DNA of 64,000 nucleotides. Source: Bacillota bacterium. GTDB taxonomy: Bacteria > Bacillota > Clostridia > Saccharofermentanales > DTU023. A program made the translations under genes and the position numbers. The stretch covers positions 97,850-161,849 of the forward strand of contig JAKPXB010000043.1 of NCBI GenBank assembly GCA_029570375.1, given 5' to 3'. Positions 39,230-46,646 of this stretch are shown piece after piece. The stretch's first letter is position 1. Each line of letters starts with the position of its first letter. Below the pieces are notes generated by a model. The model had not been told where the DNA came from, did not search any database, and saw only the letters and a list, made by a program, of their open reading frames with translations.

Positions 39230-39981
39230 ACGCAGAAGTTTTTTCAGACGCAATGGATGTCATTGATATCAAATATGTTGAGGAAGCTATGTGTTATCGG
39301 AGAAAAAAGATATCTGTACCGTGGATCAAGATTGGTGCAGTAGCTGCTGCTTGTATTTTGCTAGTGGGTACCTTCACCATCCTTAACTTTAGCAAGCGGA
39401 ATCAGCAAGGAGTCTTTGAAACTGAACCAAGGAGAACATTGCCATCGGAAAAAGTTGAGGATACAAAAACCACCATAGATAGCGAAACCAATCCAGGTAT
39501 CTCTACGGGTGAATGTGCAGCTGATATGCATCGTCCGGCGGGTTATCACCCCCGGATCGGCTCTGCGTTAGCGCTGAAGCTTTCACTACACAAAGAATCG
39601 CCTGAAAAGGTTTACGACGTAGTGATTCCTTGCTTTCATCGCTTTGGAGAAGACGATTGCATAGTCGAGAGGTTGAGTGATCGTCTCGATACAACATCTT
39701 GGAGGCGTTGGGCTCGCATTCAATGGCCAGATCGCGGTATAGAGGAAAAATATCACGCTCAGCTTACTCTCGATCAAATAAACGTCGTTGTGGAAGCCGG
39801 TCTTTCGTGTTTCTATATTGGATCGGGGAAAGGCAATCCAACTGATATGAATTTCGATAATCCAAAGGGCATTGAGACGTACTGTGAGCTTGTGGGAGAT
39901 ATGTACACTTTCGCCTCCGATGGGAGTATCGTACACAAGCCAGATCTTTTGGCAGAAGGACTAGTCGAGCTTGAACCGTAA
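39226..39981 (+). CDS. Single-pass membrane protein, probable anti-sigma partner
   Basis: This 251-aa protein starts with ATGA overlap on the sigma gene stop. It has a short cytoplasmic head (1-35, ends 'CYRRKKISVPW'), one membrane helix (about 38-55, 'GAVAAACILLVGTFTIL'), a Thr/Glu-rich stalk and an extracellular domain of about 150 residues. That is the shape of clostridial anti-sigma proteins encoded with ECF-like sigma factors. The outer domain is not recognised. Confidence 0.65.
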   Translation: MNAEVFSDAMDVIDIKYVEEAMCYRRKKISVPWIKIGAVAAACILLVGTFTILNFSKRNQQGVFETEPRRTLPSEKVEDTKTTIDSETNPGISTGECAADMHRPAGYHPRIGSALALKLSLHKESPEKVYDVVIPCFHRFGEDDCIVERLSDRLDTTSWRRWARIQWPDRGIEEKYHAQLTLDQINVVVEAGLSCFYIGSGKGNPTDMNFDNPKGIETYCELVGDMYTFASDGSIVHKPDLLAEGLVELEP

Positions 39982-40098
39982 AACTCAAATCTATGAGCTT
40001 CAACGCCTCTGCCTATTGCCAATGGATGGGAGAGTTCTAAAGCTCCCGCCCATTATCAAGAGTAATTACAAAGGATTGACCAGAAAGAGATAACGAGA

Positions 40099-40275
40099 AT
40101 GAAAACAGATAGCAAACTCAAAGTCAGAACGAGATGGTTAACACTAGATTTAATCATCACCGCCTTGTTGTTCGCTGGCGCCTGCTCTCCACAGACTGTA
40201 GAAAAAGAAGTAAGCACAACAACGACGACAACCGCAACGACAGCGAAGCAGAAGACGACAACGGTAATTCTTTAA
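40099..40275 (+). CDS. Truncated lipoprotein (58 aa)
   Basis: This gene is shorter than the ORF-track limit. A basic head ('MKTDSKLKVRTRW'), a hydrophobic core ('LIITALLFAGACS') with a lipobox-like Ala-Gly-Ala-Cys, and a Thr-rich linker are followed at once by a stop. The linker normally leads to a folded domain, which is missing here, so this is probably the 5' end of a broken gene that followed the sigma/anti-sigma pair. The stretch 40276-40598 shows no further gene. Confidence 0.55.
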   Translation: MKTDSKLKVRTRWLTLDLIITALLFAGACSPQTVEKEVSTTTTTTATTAKQKTTTVIL

Positions 40276-40598
40276 TGCGCTCACTAATGCCCAAAAAACT
40301 TCCTTATTTGGCCTTCAAATGAAGAGTTGCACAGTTTTCGAAGGGGAAATGGGAATGGGGCACGATCATGCGATTCGCTTCGTCGACTAATATGAGCTGA
40401 TACCGGCGAGTATGCATCGACTATATTTAAACAAGGTTCAGCTCAGTCTCTCCGGAGAGAACAATAATGCCACAACATGAAGGGGCTGTCTCAAAAAGAA
40501 CGCCCCTTCATTACTCACGATCAGGTAATATAATTTGTCTGGATCAAATTGCCCTCTACTTACAAGCTTTAGCTCACTTCAGTTTCTACAACAATAGT

Positions 40599-40934
40599 TT
40601 ACCCAAAGTATGTATGAGTTTCATAATTAATATTATGTGTATCACAAAACTCTTGAAACAACTTGCAGCCATCTAAACCAGAAAAATATTTAACTAGTGC
40701 CTCTTCAAGGGTTTCACCTTTGAGTAGAATAGCCAATAATAACGTATTCTTCTGATTCAGAGAATAGAAGCGCTCATATTCAGAATCTCCAAAGAGATCT
40801 TCTGCGAGCATACTGAATTCTTGAACAGAAATCATTAGCTTCCCGTTGCTCACTTCTGCCGTTATATAGCTTTCAAGATCCTTACTCTTATAGTTGCAAA
40901 GATATAATTTGGGAAAGTCTTTTACGTTCACCAT
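40599..40934 (-). CDS. Unknown small island protein
   Basis: This 111-aa AT-rich gene product ('KLYLCNYKSKDLESYITAEV') has alternating beta and helical segments and is acidic in the middle ('EDLFGDSEYERFYSL'). It resembles immunity or regulator proteins in size but no family is recognised. It lies 141 bp downstream of the 288-aa gene on the same strand, so they may share a transcript. Confidence 0.5.
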   Translation of the reverse strand: MVNVKDFPKLYLCNYKSKDLESYITAEVSNGKLMISVQEFSMLAEDLFGDSEYERFYSLNQKNTLLLAILLKGETLEEALVKYFSGLDGCKLFQEFCDTHNINYETHTYFG

Positions 40935-41075
40935 TCTACGTCCCCTCTTTATTGGAAATCTATGCCTGCGTTATCAGACTAACTTCAATTTTATAAACTG
41001 TGTAAAGCAATTAGATTATGGATCAGACTTTTGTCCCAGTGTTATTCAGTCTCAGTTTCCAATCAGAAAACAATA

Positions 41076-41942
41076 TTATAATAGTACCAACCGACCGGGC
41101 TTATACCCGTTTGGAGTCTTAATTTGATCTAAATACAAAGTCCGTTTTTCGTATTTTCCGAAAGACTTTTTTTTACTGATAAAAACTTCCCATCCCTCTT
41201 TATCGTCTTCAGGATTATTTGGATTGTGAATAAAACGGAATCGTCTCCCATCATTGTCAACGATGACAACACCTGCAACGTTAATATTATCTTTGGTTCT
41301 TGTCCCCCATGGTATGTTTTGAAATGATGCAACCATTTCAAAACCAATCTGTCTTAAGACCGCATAAACCGGATTTATTTTTGGTGGTTTCCCATTCTCA
41401 AGTGCCCCTAGAACGTCACCATCTGTATTTTTACCAATTTTGTACCCGAGCGAATTGTATTTTAACAAATTCGCGAAGTTTACTTCTAGTTTAGGGTCAA
41501 CGTGGGCACCACCATCTTGATCTGCTACATATCGGACAATGTCTTTACGAGAAAAAATATTCTTCTTGTCGTCAAATATTATTTCGTTCCACCAATCGTC
41601 AAACTTAAGGTAAACCATCTTCTCAGGTGCAGTGTTTAGTAGCGGTGAATAATGAATGTTGCCTGATTCCATTACAATTGAGAGAAGCGGGAAACTAGAG
41701 ACAAGATTTGTCGGAGAATAATCGATCAAAGTGGATGCAAATAATCCTCTTTTTTTATCTAGTTGTCCTAATAGCGACTGAGAGCGTCTGCTATCATGTG
41801 CTAATACTCTTAATCTTATTGCGATGTTCTTAGCTTGCACTTCTTCGCCAGCGTCATACGCTTTACAGGCACTTAACAACAAGTGCATTTGTTCCTCAAA
41901 ATTCTCTAGCAGTTCTTTATTTGAAAGGCGATATTTTGCCAC
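41076..41942 (-). CDS. Unknown island protein with GGAHVD motif
   Basis: This is a 288-aa protein. The helical N-terminus ('LENFEEQMHLLLSACKAYDAG') is followed by a central 'RKDIVRYVADQDGGAHVDPK', a pattern I associate with uncharacterised proteins of mobile and defence islands. The C-terminal part is beta-rich. The gene is AT-rich and isolated between att sites. No enzyme class can be assigned. Confidence 0.6.
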   Translation of the reverse strand: MAKYRLSNKELLENFEEQMHLLLSACKAYDAGEEVQAKNIAIRLRVLAHDSRRSQSLLGQLDKKRGLFASTLIDYSPTNLVSSFPLLSIVMESGNIHYSPLLNTAPEKMVYLKFDDWWNEIIFDDKKNIFSRKDIVRYVADQDGGAHVDPKLEVNFANLLKYNSLGYKIGKNTDGDVLGALENGKPPKINPVYAVLRQIGFEMVASFQNIPWGTRTKDNINVAGVVIVDNDGRRFRFIHNPNNPEDDKEGWEVFISKKKSFGKYEKRTLYLDQIKTPNGYKPGRLVLL

Positions 41943-42303
41943 GATAATATTCTCAGACTCTCATTTTTACTATAATTCTTTGATTACGAGACATTTATTA
42001 TATCACCTAAACATCATTATTAACCAATGTATAATTGCATAAAGCAGTAATGTCTTTCTCTGGTGGACAGACGACGGTGTTGTATTTTTGAGGAATTACG
42101 ATGTTAAATGTGTAAGGTTCTGCATAAACGCGATGTTGTACTTCGTAAAATTGGAACTTGATACCTTATTTGAACGCTCATGCAGACTAATCCCAATCGT
42201 TTGGAATTTATTAAGCAATAACGTAAAATTGGATCAAGAAGTTCCGTGCATATCATCCAATAATGGATCCTTTGTATAAGCGCTCAGAAGGAAGGATAAG
42301 GAA

Positions 42304-43743
42304 ATGATTCAAGAGCTTGTACCTAATACAATTGAGTATTTTCAAACCGCTAAAGAAAATCAATTCTTTGACCGTAAAAGTGCACGGATCAAGCCTGATG
42401 ATATTGTTCGACACCTCGTTGCTTTTGCGAATGCAAGCGGCGGGACTCTGGTCATCGGTATCGAAAACGATGGACGCATAACAGGTTTTCGGGGAAATGG
42501 CGCTCACCAAGCAGATGAGTTTAAGACCGTTGCCGTCAAGCGACTTTTAGAAACGCCGATTACCTTTCAAACTTCTGAGATCGCTGTCACAAATGAAAAG
42601 GGCGAAAAGGATGTTGTACTTGTGCTGGAAGTAGCAACCTCTCAAAATAAAGTGATCCAATCTTTTGATCGCGAAGTCTATTTACGCCAGGGAGGTGAAA
42701 GCGTCAAGCTGAGTTATGAACAACGCACACAGCTCCTCTACGATAAAGGGCAGCGATATTTTGAAGATGAAGCGGTAGATCGTTCTTCGATAGATGATGT
42801 AGATGAGAAAGTGATGAGTCTGTACCGAAAGCACATGAGGCTACCAAACAAACCTGCCAGTGAGATTCTCGAAGCTAGGGGCATGCTTGTTGATGGCAAG
42901 TTGACAACTGCCGGAATTCTTCTCTTTGGGAAAAATCCGACGAAATATCTACCACAGGCCAGACTTCGCTTTATCCGCTATGACGGGATGTTCGCCGAGA
43001 CGGGTAAAAGACTTAACATTGTTAAAGAGCAGACTTTTGACAGTGCGATACCAATCATTATTTCGGAAGCTAGGAATTTCATTAACACACAGATGCGGGA
43101 GTTCCAATATCTCAATAGCGAAGGCATTTTCGAGAGAATGCCGGAGTATCCGGAATTTGCGTGGTTTGAGGGTATTGTAAATGCACTAACTCACCGCAAC
43201 TATTCGATGAACGGTGAGCATATCAAATTTATCATGTTTGATGATCGGATTGAAATCTATAGCCCCGGACTTTTGCCCAATATTGTAACGGTTGAGAACA
43301 TCATGCACACTCGCTACTCAAGAAATCCTAAGATTGCGAGGGTTCTCTCCGAATTTGGTTGGGTTAAGGAAATGAACGAGGGTGTCAAGCGTATTTATTC
43401 TGAAATGCAGAGTCTGTTCCTTAAAGATCCGATCTATTCGGAGCCGGGTCATCAGGTGCTTTTAACGTTGGAGAATAATATTTTGAATCGACATTTAAGG
43501 ATTACCGATTCATTAATGAAAAAATTATCACCGGAGATTTTCAATGAATTGAATGGCGATGAGAAAATAATTTTGCGATATACTTTAGCCAATGGTCAAA
43601 TTACCTCCTCGGAGGCAGTCCGATTAACAAAACGAAGTAGAGTAACTGCACAACGCACTTTAAGGAACCTGGAAAGAAAAAACTTTTTGACTTGGCATGG
43701 AACTAGCAAGAATGACCCTACGCAGCACTATACCTTAGATTAA
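42304..43743 (+). CDS. AlbA_2 (Schlafen-like) ATP-binding protein
   Basis: This is a 479-aa protein. The N-terminal AlbA_2 domain has 'FFDRKSARIKPDDIVRHLVA' and 'FANASGGTLVIGIENDGRI' (residues about 20-60). A GHKL/HATPase-like middle has 'EGIVNALTHRNYSMNGEHI' and 'DDRIEIYSPGLLP', and a C-terminal winged helix has 'LTKRSRVTAQRTLRNLERKN'. This is the standard layout of Slf/AlbA_2 'transcriptional regulator' proteins on mobile elements, some of which act in defence. It is the last gene before the island's arm-like repeats. Confidence 0.85.
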   Translation: MIQELVPNTIEYFQTAKENQFFDRKSARIKPDDIVRHLVAFANASGGTLVIGIENDGRITGFRGNGAHQADEFKTVAVKRLLETPITFQTSEIAVTNEKGEKDVVLVLEVATSQNKVIQSFDREVYLRQGGESVKLSYEQRTQLLYDKGQRYFEDEAVDRSSIDDVDEKVMSLYRKHMRLPNKPASEILEARGMLVDGKLTTAGILLFGKNPTKYLPQARLRFIRYDGMFAETGKRLNIVKEQTFDSAIPIIISEARNFINTQMREFQYLNSEGIFERMPEYPEFAWFEGIVNALTHRNYSMNGEHIKFIMFDDRIEIYSPGLLPNIVTVENIMHTRYSRNPKIARVLSEFGWVKEMNEGVKRIYSEMQSLFLKDPIYSEPGHQVLLTLENNILNRHLRITDSLMKKLSPEIFNELNGDEKIILRYTLANGQITSSEAVRLTKRSRVTAQRTLRNLERKNFLTWHGTSKNDPTQHYTLD

Positions 43744-43761
43744 ATATCTGTTCATCATAGG

Positions 43762-43915
43762 TTTACAGTAACTTTGCAGTAGTTTGCAGTAAACGCGTAA
43801 TGACAGAAGATGCATCTACCGATAGACGGATATTTAAAGCAACACGAACCCTTGCATGAACTTAAAAGAAATCGCATCTCAAACTTTGCAGTAACTTTAC
43901 AGTAGTTTACAGTAA
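43762..43915 (+). repeat. Two arrays of three CTTTGCAGTA-like repeats near the island end
   Basis: Array 1 (43762-43792) and array 2 (43884-43915) each contain three tandem copies of about 10 bp with consensus (C/G)TTT(A/G)CAGTA. They lie about 130 bp before the att copy. This is how arm-type or directionality-factor sites look in integrated elements, although no integrase gene is left in the island. Confidence 0.6.
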
Positions 43916-44039
43916 GGTGAAAACGCGAAGGAAAGAATATAGCCTCAAACGCGCCTACAGCACGGGTTTCAGCTTTCGTGTCCGCCTTTTAAGCAGTTTC
44001 GAGTAATGATCGAGTAACTGCGCTATCAACCGACACAAT

Positions 44040-44056
44040 TCCCTCCTTCTCCGCCA
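44040..44056 (+). other. Right end of the first tRNA-Ser(GCU) island
   Basis: TCCCTCCTTCTCCGCCA exactly repeats the last 17 bases of tRNA-Ser(GCU). Confidence 0.8.
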
Positions 44057-44110
44057 CAAAAACTACCCGTTTTGGGTAGTAATAGGGATCCCGACCTGGT
44101 TGGGAAGAAT

Positions 44111-44157
44111 AGCGTAGACCTTTTTGATTTGATTTGTCGGGGTCTGCGCTGTTTTTT
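44111..44157 (+). terminator. Terminator before the abiE operon
   Basis: AGCGTAGACC pairs with GGTCTGCGCT (one G-T pair), followed by GTTTTTTCC. Confidence 0.7.
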
Positions 44158-44250
44158 CCTAGGTTATTAGGGAGATCAGCGCCATTATTCCAAAAACAGC
44201 ATGTAAATCCCGTAATTTCAGGCGCTTTCAGTTCCTTCAGCTGGCTCTAT

Positions 44251-44371
44251 TTGTAAAACTATCCGCAAAATTAATATAATTGCGGATGAATATTTAAAAA
44301 CAGATCTTGACTTCTCGGCTCCCATCGCTTATGTTTTAGAAAAGTATCCGCAAAGTAAGATAAAATGCGGA
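44251..44371 (+). promoter_or_regulatory. abiE promoters with two identical operators
   Basis: ATCCGCA...TGCGGAT (44261-44287) and ATCCGCA...TGCGGA (44346-44371) have half-sites spaced exactly 20 bp start to start. Each holds a -10-like AT box (TATAAT; GATAAAAT). TTGTAA-18-TATAAT and TTGACT-17-TATGTT are candidate promoters. AbiEi antitoxins are known to bind paired inverted repeats at their own promoter. Confidence 0.7.
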
Positions 44372-44401
44372 CTTAAATCTGAATCGAAAGGCGGTGGGAG
44401 C

Positions 44402-44941
44402 ATGAAAAACAGAGCCGAGTGCCTTGCGAAATATGGCTCGGACTATAAGATCCAGCAGAAAGTCGATGCGGGTGAGTTATTCCGTGTGGGCAGGGCATTG
44501 TACTCGGAACACAAATATGTGCCGGAACTTGCTGTGCTTGCCTACCAATACCCAAATGCTGTAGTGACCATGCATAGCGCATTTTATCTCCACGGCCTGA
44601 CGGATGTAATCCCGGATGAATACGATCTGGCCACAGACCGTGATGCTGCCAAGATCCGGGACTCTAAGGTGAAACAGTATTTTAACCCATCGTTTTTTTT
44701 TGAACAGGGAGCAGAAACGGTTGACTACCAGGGCTATCCGATACGGATGTACAACAAAGAACGGATGCTGATCGAACTTCTACGCTACAAGAGCAAGCTG
44801 CCCTTTGACTTTTACAAAGAAGTGCTCCTTAACTACAGAAAGATCATGCCCAAGCTTGATATGCAGGCCATTCAGGATTATGCCTATGAAGCACCCAAGA
44901 GCGGAAAGATCATGGAAACATTACAGATGGAGGTACTGTAA
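44402..44941 (+). CDS. abiEi: AbiEi-type antitoxin / transcriptional repressor
   Basis: This 179-aa protein has a helix-turn-helix-type start ('AKYGSDYKIQQKVDAGELFR') followed by the AbiEi pattern 'VVTMHSAFYLHGLTD' and 'PIRMYNKERMLIELLRYKSK'. It is translated 2 nt before the nucleotidyltransferase toxin. In AbiE systems it represses the operon and offsets the toxin. The two operators upstream agree. It lies alone with its toxin between two tRNA-Ser 3'-end copies. Confidence 0.88.
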   Translation: MKNRAECLAKYGSDYKIQQKVDAGELFRVGRALYSEHKYVPELAVLAYQYPNAVVTMHSAFYLHGLTDVIPDEYDLATDRDAAKIRDSKVKQYFNPSFFFEQGAETVDYQGYPIRMYNKERMLIELLRYKSKLPFDFYKEVLLNYRKIMPKLDMQAIQDYAYEAPKSGKIMETLQMEVL

Positions 44942-44943
44942 GG

Positions 44944-45744
44944 ATGAACCTGGCTGAACTGGCATCTGAAATCAGGAGTGACGGTTACACGGCGATCAAT
45001 GCAGAAGCGAGGGTGTGTCAAGATATCGTTCTGAAGGCTATCGCGAACAGCAGTCTTAGCCGAAATGTCACCATCAAGGGCGGCATAGTGATGAGGAGCA
45101 TCAGCGGAGATAGCAGACGTGCCACGCAGGACATGGACTTCGACTTCATCCGGTATTCCCTGTCGGACGATTCAATTCGGAGTTTTATCAAGAAGGTGAA
45201 CTGCATTGATGGGATCACGATAGAGATTGAGGGAGAAATAGACGAACTTGCCCAGCAGGAATACAGCGGCAAGCGTGTCCATGTAATTATCCGGGACGAT
45301 ACTGGGCATGCATTCCACAGCAAAATCGACCTTGGTGTCCATAAGCAGGTACAGATCGAACAGGATGAATACTGCTTCGATGTGTGTCTGGATGAGGTTG
45401 GAGCAAGCCTTCTCATCAACTCCAAGGAGCAAATTTTCACCGAGAAACTGAGGTCGCTCCTTCGGTTTGGGGCGGTGTCCTCAAGATACAAAGATGTGTA
45501 CGACCTGTGCTATCTGGCAGACCTGGTAGATAAAAATCGCCTGATGGAATGCATGCATACCTATATTCTTGACGATCCCGGTATGAGGGAGAATGACATG
45601 GCTGCTGTTCTGAAAAGGGTCAACAGGACTTTCTCAGACCGTCTGTATCGCCAGAATATAAACCGCTCGAACAGGTACAATTGGCTTGGAATCAAATCAA
45701 CGGATGCATTTGATAAGATTACAGGTTTCCTGGAAACACTATAA
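44944..45744 (+). CDS. abiEii: AbiEii-type nucleotidyltransferase toxin
   Basis: This 266-aa protein has the DNA polymerase-beta-like motif 'KGGIVMRSISG' followed by 'RATQDMDFDF' (Asp-x-Asp), and the AbiEii element 'SKEQIFTEKLRSLLRFG' with 'YKDVYDLCYLADL'. AbiEii toxins transfer nucleotides, in studied cases to tRNA, and stop growth after phage infection. Catalytic residues are complete, so the toxin is probably active. It follows abiEi with 2 nt spacing. Confidence 0.9.
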   Translation: MNLAELASEIRSDGYTAINAEARVCQDIVLKAIANSSLSRNVTIKGGIVMRSISGDSRRATQDMDFDFIRYSLSDDSIRSFIKKVNCIDGITIEIEGEIDELAQQEYSGKRVHVIIRDDTGHAFHSKIDLGVHKQVQIEQDEYCFDVCLDEVGASLLINSKEQIFTEKLRSLLRFGAVSSRYKDVYDLCYLADLVDKNRLMECMHTYILDDPGMRENDMAAVLKRVNRTFSDRLYRQNINRSNRYNWLGIKSTDAFDKITGFLETL

Positions 45745-45934
45745 GAACTCAAAGTTCAAAGGTGTGCCTAGACAATAGGATGGGGAGAAGTGGGTAGTAT
45801 GCTTAGCAATAAAAATCTTTCAAGAATGGGAACCAGGGGAATTTATGAGCCCCGTTAGAAGTGCAAAGTGCTGATAAACCTGGTATAGCTATGTTTCAGC
45901 TTTTTACGAGGTGAGTAATTTTGAGAATTCCCCG

Positions 45935-45947
45935 TTCTCCGCCACAA
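45935..45947 (+). other. Right end of the second tRNA-Ser(GCU) island (partial core)
   Basis: TTCTCCGCCACAA matches 44047-44059 exactly over 13 bp and the tRNA end over 10 bp. The upstream part has diverged (ATTCCCCG). Confidence 0.6.
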
Positions 45948-45952
45948 TTTGT

Positions 45953-45990
45953 CCTGAAACTCCTTTGCGCGAGGGGTTTCAGGCTTTTTT
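45953..45990 (+). terminator. Terminator after the island ends
   Basis: CCTGAAACTCC pairs with GGGGTTTCAGG, then CTTTTTTT. It is probably the original terminator of tRNA-Ser(GCU), now displaced by the islands. Confidence 0.8.
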
Positions 45991-46037
45991 TGTGCTCAAA
46001 AGGCGACCTTCCAGTGCTGGCTGACATTTAGGGTTTC

Positions 46038-46229
46038 TTCCGTATCGTCCAGTTTATTCCTTCACCAAAAGCCGAACCATTTAAAATGTGGCTGGCAGAA
46101 GTTGGTAAAGAACGTGTTGATGAAATTATTGACCCTGAACTCTCCATGGATAGAGCTTTACAAACCTATATACAAAAAGAGGGAGGCAAGGTAGACACTA
46201 ACCCGCTAAACGTTAAGCGATTGCTTTAG
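46038..46229 (+). pseudogene. Fragment of a BRO/DinD-type antirepressor gene
   Basis: An open frame without a start reads 'RIVQFIPSPKAEPFKMWLAE', then 'VGKERVDEIIDPELSMDRAL', ending at TAG 46229. This matches the end of the BRO-N/DinD domain of phage antirepressors. Both ends of the gene are missing. The rest of 45991-46646 shows no other gene and no clear promoter. Confidence 0.65.
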
Positions 46230-46646
46230 CGAGAAGAAAAGTGGCCGTTCTTTTTATGGCGGCGTATGATCGATTGGAGCGGACACGGAGACTAAGTGTT
46301 TGACCATCGTTATTCATGCGGAGTCCTCGCAAAATCAACAGAAACGTTAATAGATGAATAAGCGTTAAAAGCAGCGGATAGCTACATGATGTCTCTGAAC
46401 ATCGGCAGTAATCATTAATAGTGTATGTATTATAGCTTATGGGCAGGTAACCAGGCAATTCCCGCGATTTCCCCCATTCACGCATGCCGGTTTTTCATCT
46501 TGATGCCGACAGACGGGCGTCCGCTTTTGCGTGGACCCGTCGCGACAAAATGTCATGTGTTGTCTGCCAGAGTCAACAAACGGCCGTCGGCGTGTTTATT
46601 TTTCTTTCTTATAGTCAAGTAAGCAACAAAAAGGAGAAATAAGCAG

